The notes under the pieces: model-generated
Seen by the model: only the letters and a program-made list of their open reading frames with translations
Database searches by the model: none
Told to the model about the DNA's origin: nothing
In this document: positions 43,031 through 52,219 of the stretch, piece after piece
How positions within the stretch are numbered: the first letter of the stretch is position 1
How the letters are laid out: each line of letters begins with the position of its first letter
Source of the DNA: Gammaproteobacteria bacterium
GTDB lineage: Bacteria; Pseudomonadota; Gammaproteobacteria; Thiohalomonadales; Thiohalomonadaceae
Direction of reading: 5' to 3'
DNA length: 64,000 nt
NCBI GenBank assembly: GCA_003252455.1
Contig: QKED01000109.1
Coordinates: 52,904-116,903 of the forward strand
Program-made: the position numbers and the translations under genes

Positions 43031-43387
43031 ATGGCTCTCATTACCTTCAGCAATCCCGAGTACAAGGATAAGACCGTCTACGCCGTCGCTGGCAGCTTCA
43101 CCGAGACGGTGCTCAAGATCGCCAAGACCAACAAGATCCCGATCAACTTCGACTGCCAGGACGGCGAGTGTGGCTCTTGCCTGGTCAAGGTCACCAAGCT
43201 GAACGACACCAAGACCATGGGCGGCCCGCTCACCGACAAGGAGATCAACGTGCTCTTGCAGATGGGCAAGATCACCAAGGACGAGGTGGACACGATGGCC
43301 GTCGATGACTTCCCCACCCCCTATCGCCTGGCCTGCCAGATGGTGGTTCGTGATGAAGAGCTCCTCGTCGAATACAACCTCGACTGA
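43031..43387 (+). CDS. FeSII (Shethna protein II)-like [2Fe-2S] protein
   Basis: The 118-residue protein has ligands C42, C47, C50 (FDCQDGECGSC) and C102 (YRLACQ). Its insertion (PLTDKEINVLLQMGKITKDEV) and ending (DEELLVEYNLD) resemble the Azotobacter FeSII protein, which binds oxidised nitrogenase in a protected complex during oxygen stress. Position in the nif operon supports this role. Electron transfer alone is the alternative. Confidence 0.8.
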   Translation: MALITFSNPEYKDKTVYAVAGSFTETVLKIAKTNKIPINFDCQDGECGSCLVKVTKLNDTKTMGGPLTDKEINVLLQMGKITKDEVDTMAVDDFPTPYRLACQMVVRDEELLVEYNLD

Positions 43388-43946
43388 TGGAGTAGAGCCG
43401 AGTCCTCGGGACCAGCTTTACGCCCGTCTGCTCGGCTTCGCCACAGGTCGTCCCAACGACGACCTGCTGGCGCGTATCCTCGCCTCACAACGGTGTGGCG
43501 GGGGTGCACTAGCCGAAGACCTCGGCCTGGGTGAAGCGGCCTTTCGCCATATGGCGGCACGCCACTTCCCCGGCTCTCACATCGCCGGTCGCCTACCCAT
43601 CGCCGGAGACGACGGCCGCAGCGACGAGCGCAGCGAGCTGCTCACCCTGCTGCTCGCCCACCGCGCCGACCTCGATGAGTCCGAGACCTGGGTGGCACGT
43701 ATCGTCACCGCCGCGTGCATGGCCAACGACCACCTCTGGCAAGACCTCGGGCTCTGGAGCCGCAAAGACCTCTCCCGCCTCATGACCGAGAACTTCCCCG
43801 CCCTGGCGGCGAAGAACGTCAAAGACATGAAGTGGAAAAAATTCCTCTATAAACAGCTCTGCATCCAAGAGGGCGTCTATACCTGTCGCGCCCCCTCGTG
43901 CGAGCAGTGCAACGACTACGACGTCTGCTTCGGGCCGGAAGAGTAA
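43353..43946 (+). CDS. nifQ: Nitrogen fixation molybdenum protein NifQ
   Basis: The 197-residue protein from ATG 43353 overlaps the preceding gene by 35 bases; the frame is open to 43305. The C-terminal cysteine motif C-x4-C-x2-C-x5-C (C178, C183, C186, C192) is the NifQ signature that binds a Mo-Fe-S cluster and passes molybdenum to FeMo-co synthesis. The core WVARIVTAACMANDHLWQDLGL (pieces ACMANDHLWQDLGL) also fits. It confirms use of molybdenum nitrogenase. The start codon is uncertain. Confidence 0.92.
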   Translation: MKSSSSNTTSTDGVEPSPRDQLYARLLGFATGRPNDDLLARILASQRCGGGALAEDLGLGEAAFRHMAARHFPGSHIAGRLPIAGDDGRSDERSELLTLLLAHRADLDESETWVARIVTAACMANDHLWQDLGLWSRKDLSRLMTENFPALAAKNVKDMKWKKFLYKQLCIQEGVYTCRAPSCEQCNDYDVCFGPEE

Positions 43947-43956
43947 AAGGACCAGC

Positions 43957-44892
43957 GTGAAGGGACCGCTCCACCGCCGCACACTCCCCGCCCCCAGTAC
44001 ACCGGGCAGCCTGAGCGACCGCGCCCGCGCCGCCTACCTGGGGATGGCCCTGGGCGACGCCCTCGGTGCCACCGTCGAATTCCTCACCCCACGCGAGATC
44101 GCCCACCAGTACGGTCAGCACGACCAGATCACCGGTGGCGGCTGGCTGCACCTCAAACCGGGTGCCGTCACCGACGACACCACCATGGCCCTCGCGCTCG
44201 GCAACGCCCTGCTCGACAAGGGGCTGGATGCCGACGCCATCGCCCAGGCCTTCGACGGCTGGCTACGGGCCAAGCCGGTCGACTGCGGCAACACCGTGCG
44301 CCGGGGCATCATCCACTGGCGTCGCACCAGTGAGACCGAGGTGCCGCTGAGCGAACACGACGCCGGCAACGGCGCCTGCATGCGCGTGCTGCCTATCGCC
44401 CTCTACCTGCACGGTGCCGAGCGCGAGGCACTGGATGCGGCGTGTCGCCTGCAGTCGCACATCACCCACCACAACCCGCTCTCCGACGCCGGTACCCTGT
44501 GCGTGGTCGAATGCATCACCGCCGCCCTCGACGGGGCCGACCTCGACACCCTGCGTGACGGCCCCATCGCCCGCCTGGTGGCCGAACACCCCCTCTTCGC
44601 CTACGACAACAAGCGCCAGGAGAACCCCTCCGGCTACATCGTCGACACCCTGCGCGCGGTGTTCCAGGCGCTCACCGCGCAGGGCGATTTTCGCGCCGTG
44701 CTGGTGGATGTGGTCAACCGCGGCGGCGACGCCGATACCACCGGCGCCATCGCTGGGATGATCGCCGGTGCCCTCTACGGCTTCGACGAGCTGCCCCAGG
44801 TCTGGCTCGCGCGCCTCGACCCCAGGGCGCGCGAGCTGTGCGAGGCGCAGGCCGAGGCGCTGATCGCGACCGCCGAGGTCGCCCTCGCCTAA
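43957..44892 (+). CDS. draG: ADP-ribosyl-[dinitrogen reductase] hydrolase DraG
   Basis: The 311-residue protein starts with GTG 43957, 10 bases after nifQ. It has the manganese-binding motifs LGDALGATVEF, TDDTTMALAL and the late NRGGDADTTGAIAG loop. DraG removes ADP-ribose from the NifH arginine and reactivates nitrogenase after ammonium or energy shock. The partner transferase gene draT is not in this window. Confidence 0.92.
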   Translation: MKGPLHRRTLPAPSTPGSLSDRARAAYLGMALGDALGATVEFLTPREIAHQYGQHDQITGGGWLHLKPGAVTDDTTMALALGNALLDKGLDADAIAQAFDGWLRAKPVDCGNTVRRGIIHWRRTSETEVPLSEHDAGNGACMRVLPIALYLHGAEREALDAACRLQSHITHHNPLSDAGTLCVVECITAALDGADLDTLRDGPIARLVAEHPLFAYDNKRQENPSGYIVDTLRAVFQALTAQGDFRAVLVDVVNRGGDADTTGAIAGMIAGALYGFDELPQVWLARLDPRARELCEAQAEALIATAEVALA

Positions 44893-44925
44893 GGACCACC
44901 ACCACCCGCCAGGACGGCCCATCCC

Positions 44926-45345
44926 ATGAGTAGACGCAACGAGCGCTTACGCGGTGCGATCGGCACCTTCATCCGCCAATACCAGCGCAAGGCCCACCCT
45001 CGACACAACCCCAACGACCGCCATTACGACCGCCAGGTCGAACAGCAGGTGAGCCATCTCCAGCCCAGCGAACTGAGCGAACTCATGAGTGACCAAGGCG
45101 ACGAGATCACCCTCGCCGAGGAGCAGGCGTGGTACGCCGGGCACAACCCACCCGGCGTGCGCTACGGCTATCGGCAGCGGGTCGTGTTCGACGGGCAGCA
45201 GGCGGGAGAGGTCATCGAGCTGACCCAGGTGCGCCCGGTACCCGGCTATCGGGTCGAGACCGATCAGGGCGATCACATCGAATGCTTTCAGAGCCAGCTG
45301 ACGGCACTGCCTCACCCGACCCGAGACCCCGAACCGCGAGCATGA
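44926..45345 (+). CDS. Hypothetical protein downstream of draG
   Basis: The 139-residue protein has a basic N-terminus (RQYQRKAHPRHNPNDRHYDRQVE), a helical middle (LQPSELSELMSDQGDEI) and a beta-rich C-terminal half. It looks cytoplasmic, with no signal or membrane segment. It follows draG by 33 bases on the same strand and may be part of the nif transcript. No family recognised. Confidence 0.65.
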   Translation: MSRRNERLRGAIGTFIRQYQRKAHPRHNPNDRHYDRQVEQQVSHLQPSELSELMSDQGDEITLAEEQAWYAGHNPPGVRYGYRQRVVFDGQQAGEVIELTQVRPVPGYRVETDQGDHIECFQSQLTALPHPTRDPEPRA

Positions 45346-45619
45346 CCCCCGTCCGCTCGGCCTCGCACTCGTCGCGCTTGGCCTATAAGCCCGGCCTGGC
45401 CGAGCCCCCTGGGGAGCGCGCCGAGGTGATCGAGCGGCAACGCACCGGCTGCCTCGGCAGCTGCCCCGCATATGCCCTCAGCCTGTTCGCCGACGGCGGC
45501 CCTGATCTGCGCAGTCTGGGCTGTCAAGTTTCGCCCGTGAGGCGGAGTTGATCGCCCTGGAGCGGGCCCTCGATGCGCTGCTCGGCAGCCGTCAGTGGGT
45601 GGAGGGGGAGCCACCCTAG
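45342..45619 (+). pseudogene. Small DUF6438-like frame, apparently frameshifted
   Basis: ATG 45342 overlaps the preceding stop (ATGA). The first frame encodes VIERQRTGCLGSCPAYALSLFADGG, the TGCxGxCPxY start of DUF6438-type domains, and stops at 45551. A continuation, FAREAELIALERALDALLGSRQWVEGEPP, lies in the -1 frame from about 45530 to a TAG at 45619. The two parts would make one small protein without the shift, so the gene is probably broken, or there is a sequencing error. Confidence 0.45.
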
Positions 45620-45640
45620 CGCGACGCCGACTCCGCCCGG

Positions 45641-46843
45641 CTAGCGGCGCCCTGCCAACCCCTCGACCCCCAAGCGCCCCAGCAGGTGGATCTGCAGCGG
45701 TAGCAGCAGCGCCGTGGCACAGGCGATCCAGGCCAGGCCCGACATGCCGAGCAGCGTGCCATCCGCCTCGGCACTCAGCCAGAGCGAGGAGAAGAGCGCC
45801 CCGGCGCTGATGGCGAGGTGCTGCACGGCGCCGTTGAGGGCGCTGAAAGCGGCCCGCTCGTGGGCACGTGGCACGTGTGTGAGGCTGGTCTGCAGCACCA
45901 CGCTGCGCACCGACTGGGCCATCATGTAGAGGGCGAATAGGGGGATCACCGGCAGTGGCAGCGGCTGCATCTGGAACAGCGCCAACAACACCAAGATCAG
46001 CACCAAAGTCCCCCCTTGGGCCACCCTCTCTACGCCGAAGCGGTCGCTCGCCCGGCCACCGAGTTGCAGGGCGAAGAAGCTCAATATCCCCCCGAAGAGG
46101 TAGAGCAGGCCGATCTGTTCGCGCGGGAGGCCGAGATTGAACTGCACATAGGCCGAGAGGTTGGGGATGAGCAGAAAGCCGGTGAACAGCACCAGGGCCG
46201 AGGTGGAGAAGGCGAGCAGGGTGGCACGGCGCAGCAGGCGCCCGGCGCTCGCGGCATCCAGCGCGTGGTCGAGGTGACCGCGCAGGGGCGGGAGACCGAA
46301 GCGCAACGCGCCCACCACCAACAGACCCAGGGCGGCGATGACGAAAAACGGCAGCCGCCAGCCGCCCAGGCGCGCCAGCTCCAGCCCCAGCGGCACACCG
46401 AGTACGGCAGAGACAGAGAAGCTCGCCATCACCCAGCTCATGGCCCGCCCCCGGCGCTCGCTGGGGACGCGGTCGATGATCATTGCCAACCCCACCGCCG
46501 TGGCCGGTCCGCCACAAAACCCGGCGGCGAGGCGCGCGGCCACCAGCCCCTCCAGCTCCTCGGCCAGGGCGGTCAGGGCGGTGGAGAGGGCCAGCCCGGC
46601 GAGCAGCCAGGCGGCGGCACTGCGCCGATCGAAGCGGTCGAGATAGCGCGCGGTGAGCAGGCCACCGAGGGCCGCCGCCAGCGTGTAACTGCCGCCGACA
46701 ATACCGATGTGCGCGGTGGAGATGCCGAGCGCCTGCGCAAAGTCAGGCCCCAGCGGCATCACCAGCATGAAGTCGAGGGTGTTGATGAGCTGAATGGCGG
46801 TGACCATGAGGACCACGCGCCACTCGCTGGGCAGGCTGTGCAT
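45641..46843 (-). CDS. MFS transporter (drug-efflux type)
   Basis: The 400-residue protein starts at ATG 46843 and has about 12 membrane spans. N-terminal features include INTLDFMLVMPLGPDFAQALG and the loop LTARYLDRFDRRSA, a version of the MFS motif GxxxDRxGRR. A second motif (GRASDRFGVERV) starts the C-terminal half. It resembles the predicted arabinose-efflux/DHA1 family. The substrate is unknown. Confidence 0.88.
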   Translation of the reverse strand: MHSLPSEWRVVLMVTAIQLINTLDFMLVMPLGPDFAQALGISTAHIGIVGGSYTLAAALGGLLTARYLDRFDRRSAAAWLLAGLALSTALTALAEELEGLVAARLAAGFCGGPATAVGLAMIIDRVPSERRGRAMSWVMASFSVSAVLGVPLGLELARLGGWRLPFFVIAALGLLVVGALRFGLPPLRGHLDHALDAASAGRLLRRATLLAFSTSALVLFTGFLLIPNLSAYVQFNLGLPREQIGLLYLFGGILSFFALQLGGRASDRFGVERVAQGGTLVLILVLLALFQMQPLPLPVIPLFALYMMAQSVRSVVLQTSLTHVPRAHERAAFSALNGAVQHLAISAGALFSSLWLSAEADGTLLGMSGLAWIACATALLLPLQIHLLGRLGVEGLAGRR

Positions 46844-47210
46844 GATGAGAGAACGCCGTGTGACAACAGGCGCCGTTGTACCGTAAATACGCCCGTCTGC
46901 CAAAGGTGGGCAGCGTCGACGGCTAGGCCTATCTAACCCGCAAAGATAGAAATTTTGCCCCTATTCGGCACCCGACAGGGCCCACGGACTGGGGACAATC
47001 CATAACCGTGCCGACAATGAGGGTCACGAGGCGGCCCCCGCTGCCTGCAGCAACAACTGCGGCGCGGGGGCTTCGGGCCGCTGTGGGCGCTGGGCCTGCT
47101 GGGAATGCTGGGTTGGCGCTGCGCCACGCGACGGGGTTAGACCTTCACTCAGCGCCTACCCTTGGCGGGCGGGCCCACGCCGCACCGTTCGCGCAGGCGA
47201 CGCCCCACAG
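46844..47210. other. Intergenic region with a possible gene remnant
   Basis: No intact gene is accepted here. At 47033-47140 on the plus strand, a piece GGFGPLWALGLLGMLGWRC followed by a basic tail and TAG resembles the C-terminal sorting tail of GlyGly-CTERM proteins, but its upstream frame is closed by a stop at 47018. An adjoining frame (AAPAACSNNCGAG) would join it by a frameshift. It is probably a decayed gene end. Confidence 0.35.
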
Positions 47211-47975
47211 CTACAGCACCAACCCCTCCGGCAGGCGCACCTGCATGCTGATAGGCAGGTGGTCGGAGTGCGCCTCGGCGAGCACCTGACAACTCTCCAC
47301 CTCCAGCTCGGGGGTGACCAGGATGTGGTCGATATTGCGCCGCGGGCGCCAGCTGGGGTAGGTGTGTAGCGTCTCGGCGGGTTCGCGCAGGGTCGAGTGG
47401 GCGAACAGCCAGCGCAGCTCACGGCTCTCACTCGGGCAGTTGAGATCGCCCATCACCACCACGTGGCGTCGCCCCTGGATCTGCTCGGCCACATAGCCGA
47501 GCTGGTTAAGGCGCGTGCGTGCCCCGAGGGCGAGGTGCAGCTGCACCACCCAGAGCCGCTCCTCCCCCTGACCGAACTCGGCGATCAGCGCCCCCCGCCC
47601 CGGCAACACCCCGGGGAGCGGATGCTCCTCGATGCGCGTAGGACGGAACTGGCTGAGCAGGGCGTTGCCGTGCTGGGCGATGGGGCCGAGGTTACGGTTG
47701 CGCTGATGGTGGTGAAAGGGGAGCCCGGCGGCCTGCGCCAGGTGTGCGGCGAGGTTGACCTGGCCGGTGCGCAGGCTACCGGCATCGACCTCCTGCAGGC
47801 CGACGATCTGGTGGCCGTGGATCACCCGGGCGATGTGCGCCAGGTTGTCGATGCGCTTCTGCGTCGGCAGCAGGTGCTGCCAGCTGTTGGTGAGGTAGTG
47901 GTGGGGGCGGATGCTGCGGATCCCCACCTGGATGTTGTAGCTCAGTAGGCGCAGGCGGCGCGCGTCGTCACGCAT
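47211..47975 (-). CDS. Endonuclease/exonuclease/phosphatase family protein
   Basis: The 254-residue protein has the EEP fold motifs: LLSYNIQVG at the start, GLQEVDAGS (metal-binding glutamate), VVVMGDLNCPSES, RNIDHILV and the final AHSDHLPISMQV histidine. Such enzymes cut phosphodiester bonds in nucleic acids, lipids or inositol phosphates. The lack of a signal peptide points to the cytoplasm. It is 3 bases after the acetolactate synthase gene on the same strand. Confidence 0.9.
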   Translation of the reverse strand: MRDDARRLRLLSYNIQVGIRSIRPHHYLTNSWQHLLPTQKRIDNLAHIARVIHGHQIVGLQEVDAGSLRTGQVNLAAHLAQAAGLPFHHHQRNRNLGPIAQHGNALLSQFRPTRIEEHPLPGVLPGRGALIAEFGQGEERLWVVQLHLALGARTRLNQLGYVAEQIQGRRHVVVMGDLNCPSESRELRWLFAHSTLREPAETLHTYPSWRPRRNIDHILVTPELEVESCQVLAEAHSDHLPISMQVRLPEGLVL

Positions 47976-47978
47976 GGC

Positions 47979-49613
47979 TCAGACGGGGCAGACCATCTCG
48001 CCCAGCTCGGCGGTGAGCTTGAGGTTCTCGCGGTAGTCCACCGGGCAGTCGATCACCACCACCGTATCCAGCGCCAGCGCCTGCTCCAGGGTCGGCATCA
48101 ACGCCTCGGCACTCTCCACGCGCAGCCCCACGGCGCCGAAGGATTGGGCGAACAGGACAAAATCGGGGTTGGAGAAGTCGACGTGGGCCGGACGCCCGAA
48201 CTGGTTCATCTGTTTCCACTTGATGAGACCGTAGCCACTGTCGTTCCAGATGAGGATCACCATGGCCAGTTTGAGGCGCATGGCGGTCTCGATCTCCTGG
48301 GCGTTCATCAGGAAGCCAGCGTCGCCGGTCACCGCCACCACCTTGCGCTCGGGGTGGGCGAGCTTGGCCGCGATGGCCCCGGGCACGGCGATGCCCATGC
48401 TGGCGAAGCCGTTGGAGATGATGCAGGTGTTGGGCAGCTCGCAGCGGAACATGCGCGCCATCCACATCTTGTGCGCGCCGACGTCGCAGATGACGATATC
48501 TTCGCGGTCGAGGGCCGTGCGCAGGTCCCAGATGATCTTCTGCGGCTTGACCGGGAAGCCGGTGTCGTCGTGGTGCAGCCCCAGCTCGCGGATCAGCCGC
48601 TCACGCAGGGTGCGTAGGGCGTGGCCGGTGTGCGGCGTGGCCAGCTCGGCGATACGTAGCAGGCTGTGCTTGAGGTCGCCGACCACGCCCACCTGCACCT
48701 CGTAGTAGGCATCCACCTCGGCCGGGGTGGCGGCGATGTGGATGAGGGTGCGGTCGCGGGTCGGGTGCCAGAGGTAGGGGTGATACTCGACCAGGTCGTA
48801 GCCGACACAGATGATCACATCGGCGGTGTCGAAGCCACAGCTGATGTAGTCCTTGGATTGCAGACCGGCGCTACCGAGGGCCATGGGGTGGCGGAAGGGG
48901 ATGACCCCCTTGGCCATGAAGGTGTTGGCCACGGGGATGTTGAGCTTCTCGGCGAAGTGGGCGAGTTGGGCCCAGGCACCGGCGCGGATCACCCCGTGCC
49001 CGGCGAGGATGATCGGCGAACGCGCCTTCGAGATGAGCTGGGCGGCGGTCTCCACCCGTGCCGCGGCGGGCTCGGGCAGGGTCGGTTGGCGTACCAGCAG
49101 CGGTCGGCTGTCGACCGGCATCTTGGCGATGTTCTCGGGGAATTCGATGAAGGCGGCGCCGGATTTCTCGGTCTGCGCCACCTTGAATGCCTTACGCACC
49201 ACCTCGGCGATGGTGTTGGGCGAGAGGATGCGTGAGGAGTACTTGGTGATCGGCTGGAACAGTTGCTCCAGGTCGAGCACCTGATGCGACTCCTTGTGCA
49301 GGCGGTGGGTGTCGGCCTGGCCAGCGATGGCCACCAGCGGGGCGTTGTCCATATTGGCGTCGGCCACGCCGGTGATGAGGTTGGTGGCACCGGGACCGAG
49401 GGTGGCGAGACAGACCCCGGCCTTGCCGGTGAGACGCCCGTAGACGTCGGCCATGAAGGCGGCGCCCTGCTCGTGGCGGGTCACCACCACCTTGATCTTG
49501 CTGCTGCCGAGCAGCGCGTCCATCACATCGAGGTTCTCCTCGCCGGGGAGGGCGAAGAGGTACTCGATCCCCTCGTTCTCAAGACACTGGACGAACAGCT
49601 CGGCGCCCTTCAT
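47979..49613 (-). CDS. Acetolactate synthase-type thiamine diphosphate enzyme
   Basis: The 544-residue protein starts at ATG 49613, 7 bases after GGAGG. It has the ThDP catalytic glutamate in VVTRHEQGAAFMADVYGR, the central FAD-type fold, and the C-terminal ThDP motif GDAGFLMNAQEIETAMRL. Length and sequence resemble catabolic AlsS-type or large-subunit acetolactate synthases. No small regulatory subunit gene lies nearby, which favours the catabolic type or a related decarboxylase. Confidence 0.85.
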   Translation of the reverse strand: MKGAELFVQCLENEGIEYLFALPGEENLDVMDALLGSSKIKVVVTRHEQGAAFMADVYGRLTGKAGVCLATLGPGATNLITGVADANMDNAPLVAIAGQADTHRLHKESHQVLDLEQLFQPITKYSSRILSPNTIAEVVRKAFKVAQTEKSGAAFIEFPENIAKMPVDSRPLLVRQPTLPEPAAARVETAAQLISKARSPIILAGHGVIRAGAWAQLAHFAEKLNIPVANTFMAKGVIPFRHPMALGSAGLQSKDYISCGFDTADVIICVGYDLVEYHPYLWHPTRDRTLIHIAATPAEVDAYYEVQVGVVGDLKHSLLRIAELATPHTGHALRTLRERLIRELGLHHDDTGFPVKPQKIIWDLRTALDREDIVICDVGAHKMWMARMFRCELPNTCIISNGFASMGIAVPGAIAAKLAHPERKVVAVTGDAGFLMNAQEIETAMRLKLAMVILIWNDSGYGLIKWKQMNQFGRPAHVDFSNPDFVLFAQSFGAVGLRVESAEALMPTLEQALALDTVVVIDCPVDYRENLKLTAELGEMVCPV

Positions 49614-49627
49614 CACGCTACCTCCGG

Positions 49628-50260
49628 CTACTTGTTACTCTGCTGCCCGATGAGCGCATCGACGATGCTGACCATGTTGTCGTTGGTGCGCGCCAGGGTG
49701 GTGGTGATACGGTACTTGCCGTCGACGATCACCGCCGGAACGCCGTCGATGCCGTAGCGTGCGGTGAGGTCCTTGGCACGGTTCACCTTGAGGGTGACGG
49801 CGAAGGAGTCGAGTGCCTCCAGGAAGGCCTTACGGTCGACACCGTTCTGCTCGAACAGGTCGGCCAGTTCGTCCTTATCCTTGAGACCATTATGCTGCTG
49901 GTGGATCGCCTCGAAGATGATCGGCGTCATCTTCTGCTCGATGCCCATCACCTCGGCGGCGTAGAAGGCCTTGGCGTGCAGCTCCCAGCGGTCGGAGCGG
50001 AACAGCGCGGGGATACGCACGAACTCCACATTCTCCGGCTTGCGCTTGAGCCACGCCTGCATGTTGGGCTCGAAGGCGTAGCAGTGCGGGCAGCCGTACC
50101 AGAACAGCTCGACCACTTGCACCTTACCGGCATCGAGGTTGGTCGGTACGGCAGGGCTCACCAGCTCGTAGTCGAAGCCCTCGCTGGGGGCCTCGGCACG
50201 CACCGACAGCGGCAGGGTGAAGAGGAGGGTCATAAGGCCAAGTACAAGGCGTCTGTTCAT
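49628..50260 (-). CDS. dsbA: Periplasmic thiol:disulfide oxidoreductase DsbA
   Basis: The 210-residue protein has a signal peptide ending near RAEA. The thioredoxin-fold active site is FWYGCPHCYAFEP (C57-P-H-C60), identical to the CPHC of E. coli DsbA, with the cis-proline in GIDGVPAVIVDGKYR. It forms disulfides in exported proteins. It lies just upstream of the acetolactate synthase gene but is functionally unrelated. Confidence 0.95.
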   Translation of the reverse strand: MNRRLVLGLMTLLFTLPLSVRAEAPSEGFDYELVSPAVPTNLDAGKVQVVELFWYGCPHCYAFEPNMQAWLKRKPENVEFVRIPALFRSDRWELHAKAFYAAEVMGIEQKMTPIIFEAIHQQHNGLKDKDELADLFEQNGVDRKAFLEALDSFAVTLKVNRAKDLTARYGIDGVPAVIVDGKYRITTTLARTNDNMVSIVDALIGQQSNK

Positions 50261-50445
50261 CGAGCGATCTCTCCCTTATAGGTAAGGCGGCTCGGTCTTG
50301 GTTGCCCGGCCGCAGCGACTTTCATCATATCATCTATGTATGCACGGCCAACGCCAGATTCCGGCGGGCGAGAGCTTTAACCCGCGCCCTCTCTCCTCTA
50401 TTCTTAACGACAAAAATTTTCGCCGCTATTTTCCAGGAGCACAGC

Positions 50446-50961
50446 ATGCCGACGCCGGCCAAGATCGACCTCGCGGAGTTTCTCAACCAGCAATATCTGT
50501 GTGAGTGTCTGACCGTCCGCGAGGTTGAGACACTCATCGAGTTCACGGATTCCGTCATCTACAAAAAAAACGGCATCATCGCCGATATCGGTGAGGTGGG
50601 CGAGGCGCTCTACTTCGTCATCAAGGGCGAGGCGGCGCTGATGTTCGACGTGAGCGGCGAATCGGTAGAACTCGGCAGCGCCCGCGAGGGCGAGCTGATC
50701 GGCGAGATGTCCTTCTTCGACCGCGAGCCGCGCTCCGTGCGCCTGGTGGCCACCGCCGCCAACACCCAACTGCTGCGCCTCTCACGCACCATGTACGAGC
50801 GCCTGCGTGTGCAACACCCCTTCATCGCGGTGAACCTGCTGGAGCACGCCATCATCAGCCTCGACCACCTGTTCCGCCGTGTCAGTCAGGATATGGCCAC
50901 CTACTCCACTTATCTGCAGGAGCGCGAACAGAAGGCCAAAGAGGCGCGCGACGCGGGCTAA
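50446..50961 (+). CDS. Cyclic-nucleotide-binding domain protein
   Basis: The 171-residue protein is called from ATG 50446, behind CAGGAG; the frame is open upstream to 50302 without conservation. It carries one CNMP-binding beta-roll with the phosphate-binding-cassette-like segment GELIGEMSFFDREPRSVRLVA. A C-terminal helical region (LEHAIISLDHLFRRVSQDMATY) lacks a helix-turn-helix, so it is not a CRP-type activator. It probably senses cAMP or c-di-GMP and acts through protein contacts. Confidence 0.85.
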   Translation: MPTPAKIDLAEFLNQQYLCECLTVREVETLIEFTDSVIYKKNGIIADIGEVGEALYFVIKGEAALMFDVSGESVELGSAREGELIGEMSFFDREPRSVRLVATAANTQLLRLSRTMYERLRVQHPFIAVNLLEHAIISLDHLFRRVSQDMATYSTYLQEREQKAKEARDAG

Positions 50962-50964
50962 CCG

Positions 50965-52059
50965 CTACGGCGCCCCCTCCTCCAGGAGCAGCAACTCGCG
51001 CTCCTGGTCGAGATAGAATTGGTACTGACCGAGCAGGTCCATCCCCAACAGGCCATCCACCCCCTCGAACATCCCCCCCTGGATCGCCAGGTCGAGCCCC
51101 AGCGCCCCCATCCCCTGTAGTGCCACCTGCGCCTTGACCAGGGGCGCCACCACCACCCCACCGACGGTCATCAGGCGCACCTCACGCCCATCCCCCGCCA
51201 ACCCTGCACGTGCCGCCGCCTCCGGGGTGAGCAGGCTGATGCTCGCACCTGTGTCGATGAGCAGGGTCACCGGGGTGGCGTTGACGCGCACCTCGATGAG
51301 GTGGTGCTTGCCCCGACGCTGCACCGGCAGACGATGACGGTAGCCGTTGGCCAGGGCCAGACGACGCTGCGCACGCTGGTCGAGGCGCTGGGCACGCTCG
51401 CCCCAATCCGGGTCGTAGAGCAGCCCCTGCAGCGCCAGACGGGTGGCGCCGTATTGGTGCTGCTCGAAGTGGGCCTCGGCCAACTGCCACTGGTAGCCCA
51501 ACACATTGGGCAGCGCGGTAGTGGCGAGCTGCAGCAGGTCGAGCCGCGCGGCACTATCCTCGCGCCCCTTGGCCGCCGTCAGTGCCGCATCGAGCAGCTT
51601 CGGCAACAACGCCTCGATCGCCTCCGCGCGCCCCGCATCGCGCTCCAGCGAGCGGCGCTCCAGCAGCAGGTCGAGCGCCTCGCGCAGGCGCCCGTCGGCG
51701 GCCAACCAACGCACCCGCAAGAGCAGCGCACGCGGCTCGTAGGGGTAACGCTCCAGCAGTGTGCTCAGCTGCTCACCGGCACGCGTGAGACGCTGCGCCG
51801 CCAGGTCGGCATCGATCGCCGCCAACGCCGCCTCCAGCGTCACGCCCTGCGGCGTCTGCGCCTGGCGCGGTGGTTCGACCCGCACTGGCGGTTCGGCCCA
51901 CGTCCAGGGGGTCGGTGCGGCACTGGGCGGGGGGGCCGACGGGGCCGCGCTGGAGGGGGAGGGCCCCGGCGCAGGGCCGACATCGAGCCACAGACCCAGG
52001 GCGAGCCCGGCGGCAAAGGCGACGGCGAGGGGAAGGGGGTGACTCTGCATGGGACCCAT
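50965..52059 (-). CDS. Membrane-anchored retropepsin-like aspartyl protease with helical repeats
   Basis: The 364-residue protein has an N-terminal membrane span (LPLAVAFAAGLALGLWLDV), a proline-rich linker at about 28-70 and a TPR-like helical part at about 72-240. A C-terminal retropepsin fold follows, with the catalytic DTGAS at 269-273, a flap-like region (RLMTVGGVV) and a second hydrophobic-Gly element (DGLLGMDLLGQYQF). It matches the TIGR02281/gag-asp_proteas families of proteobacteria. An ATG at 52050 is an equal start. Confidence 0.85.
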   Translation of the reverse strand: MGPMQSHPLPLAVAFAAGLALGLWLDVGPAPGPSPSSAAPSAPPPSAAPTPWTWAEPPVRVEPPRQAQTPQGVTLEAALAAIDADLAAQRLTRAGEQLSTLLERYPYEPRALLLRVRWLAADGRLREALDLLLERRSLERDAGRAEAIEALLPKLLDAALTAAKGREDSAARLDLLQLATTALPNVLGYQWQLAEAHFEQHQYGATRLALQGLLYDPDWGERAQRLDQRAQRRLALANGYRHRLPVQRRGKHHLIEVRVNATPVTLLIDTGASISLLTPEAAARAGLAGDGREVRLMTVGGVVVAPLVKAQVALQGMGALGLDLAIQGGMFEGVDGLLGMDLLGQYQFYLDQERELLLLEEGAP

Positions 52060-52219
52060 GGTGCGGCGGATGGTGCCTCCGACTCAAGGGGTACGCCAGC
52101 GGCCCCACACCCCGGGCCTGGCATCTGTATGGGGTTGGCGACGTTCAGCAATCGGGTGGACAGCCTCCCCCGCCCCAGCGCATGATCCGCGCAGCTCACA
52201 ATGGTGAAAGGAGAGCCCG

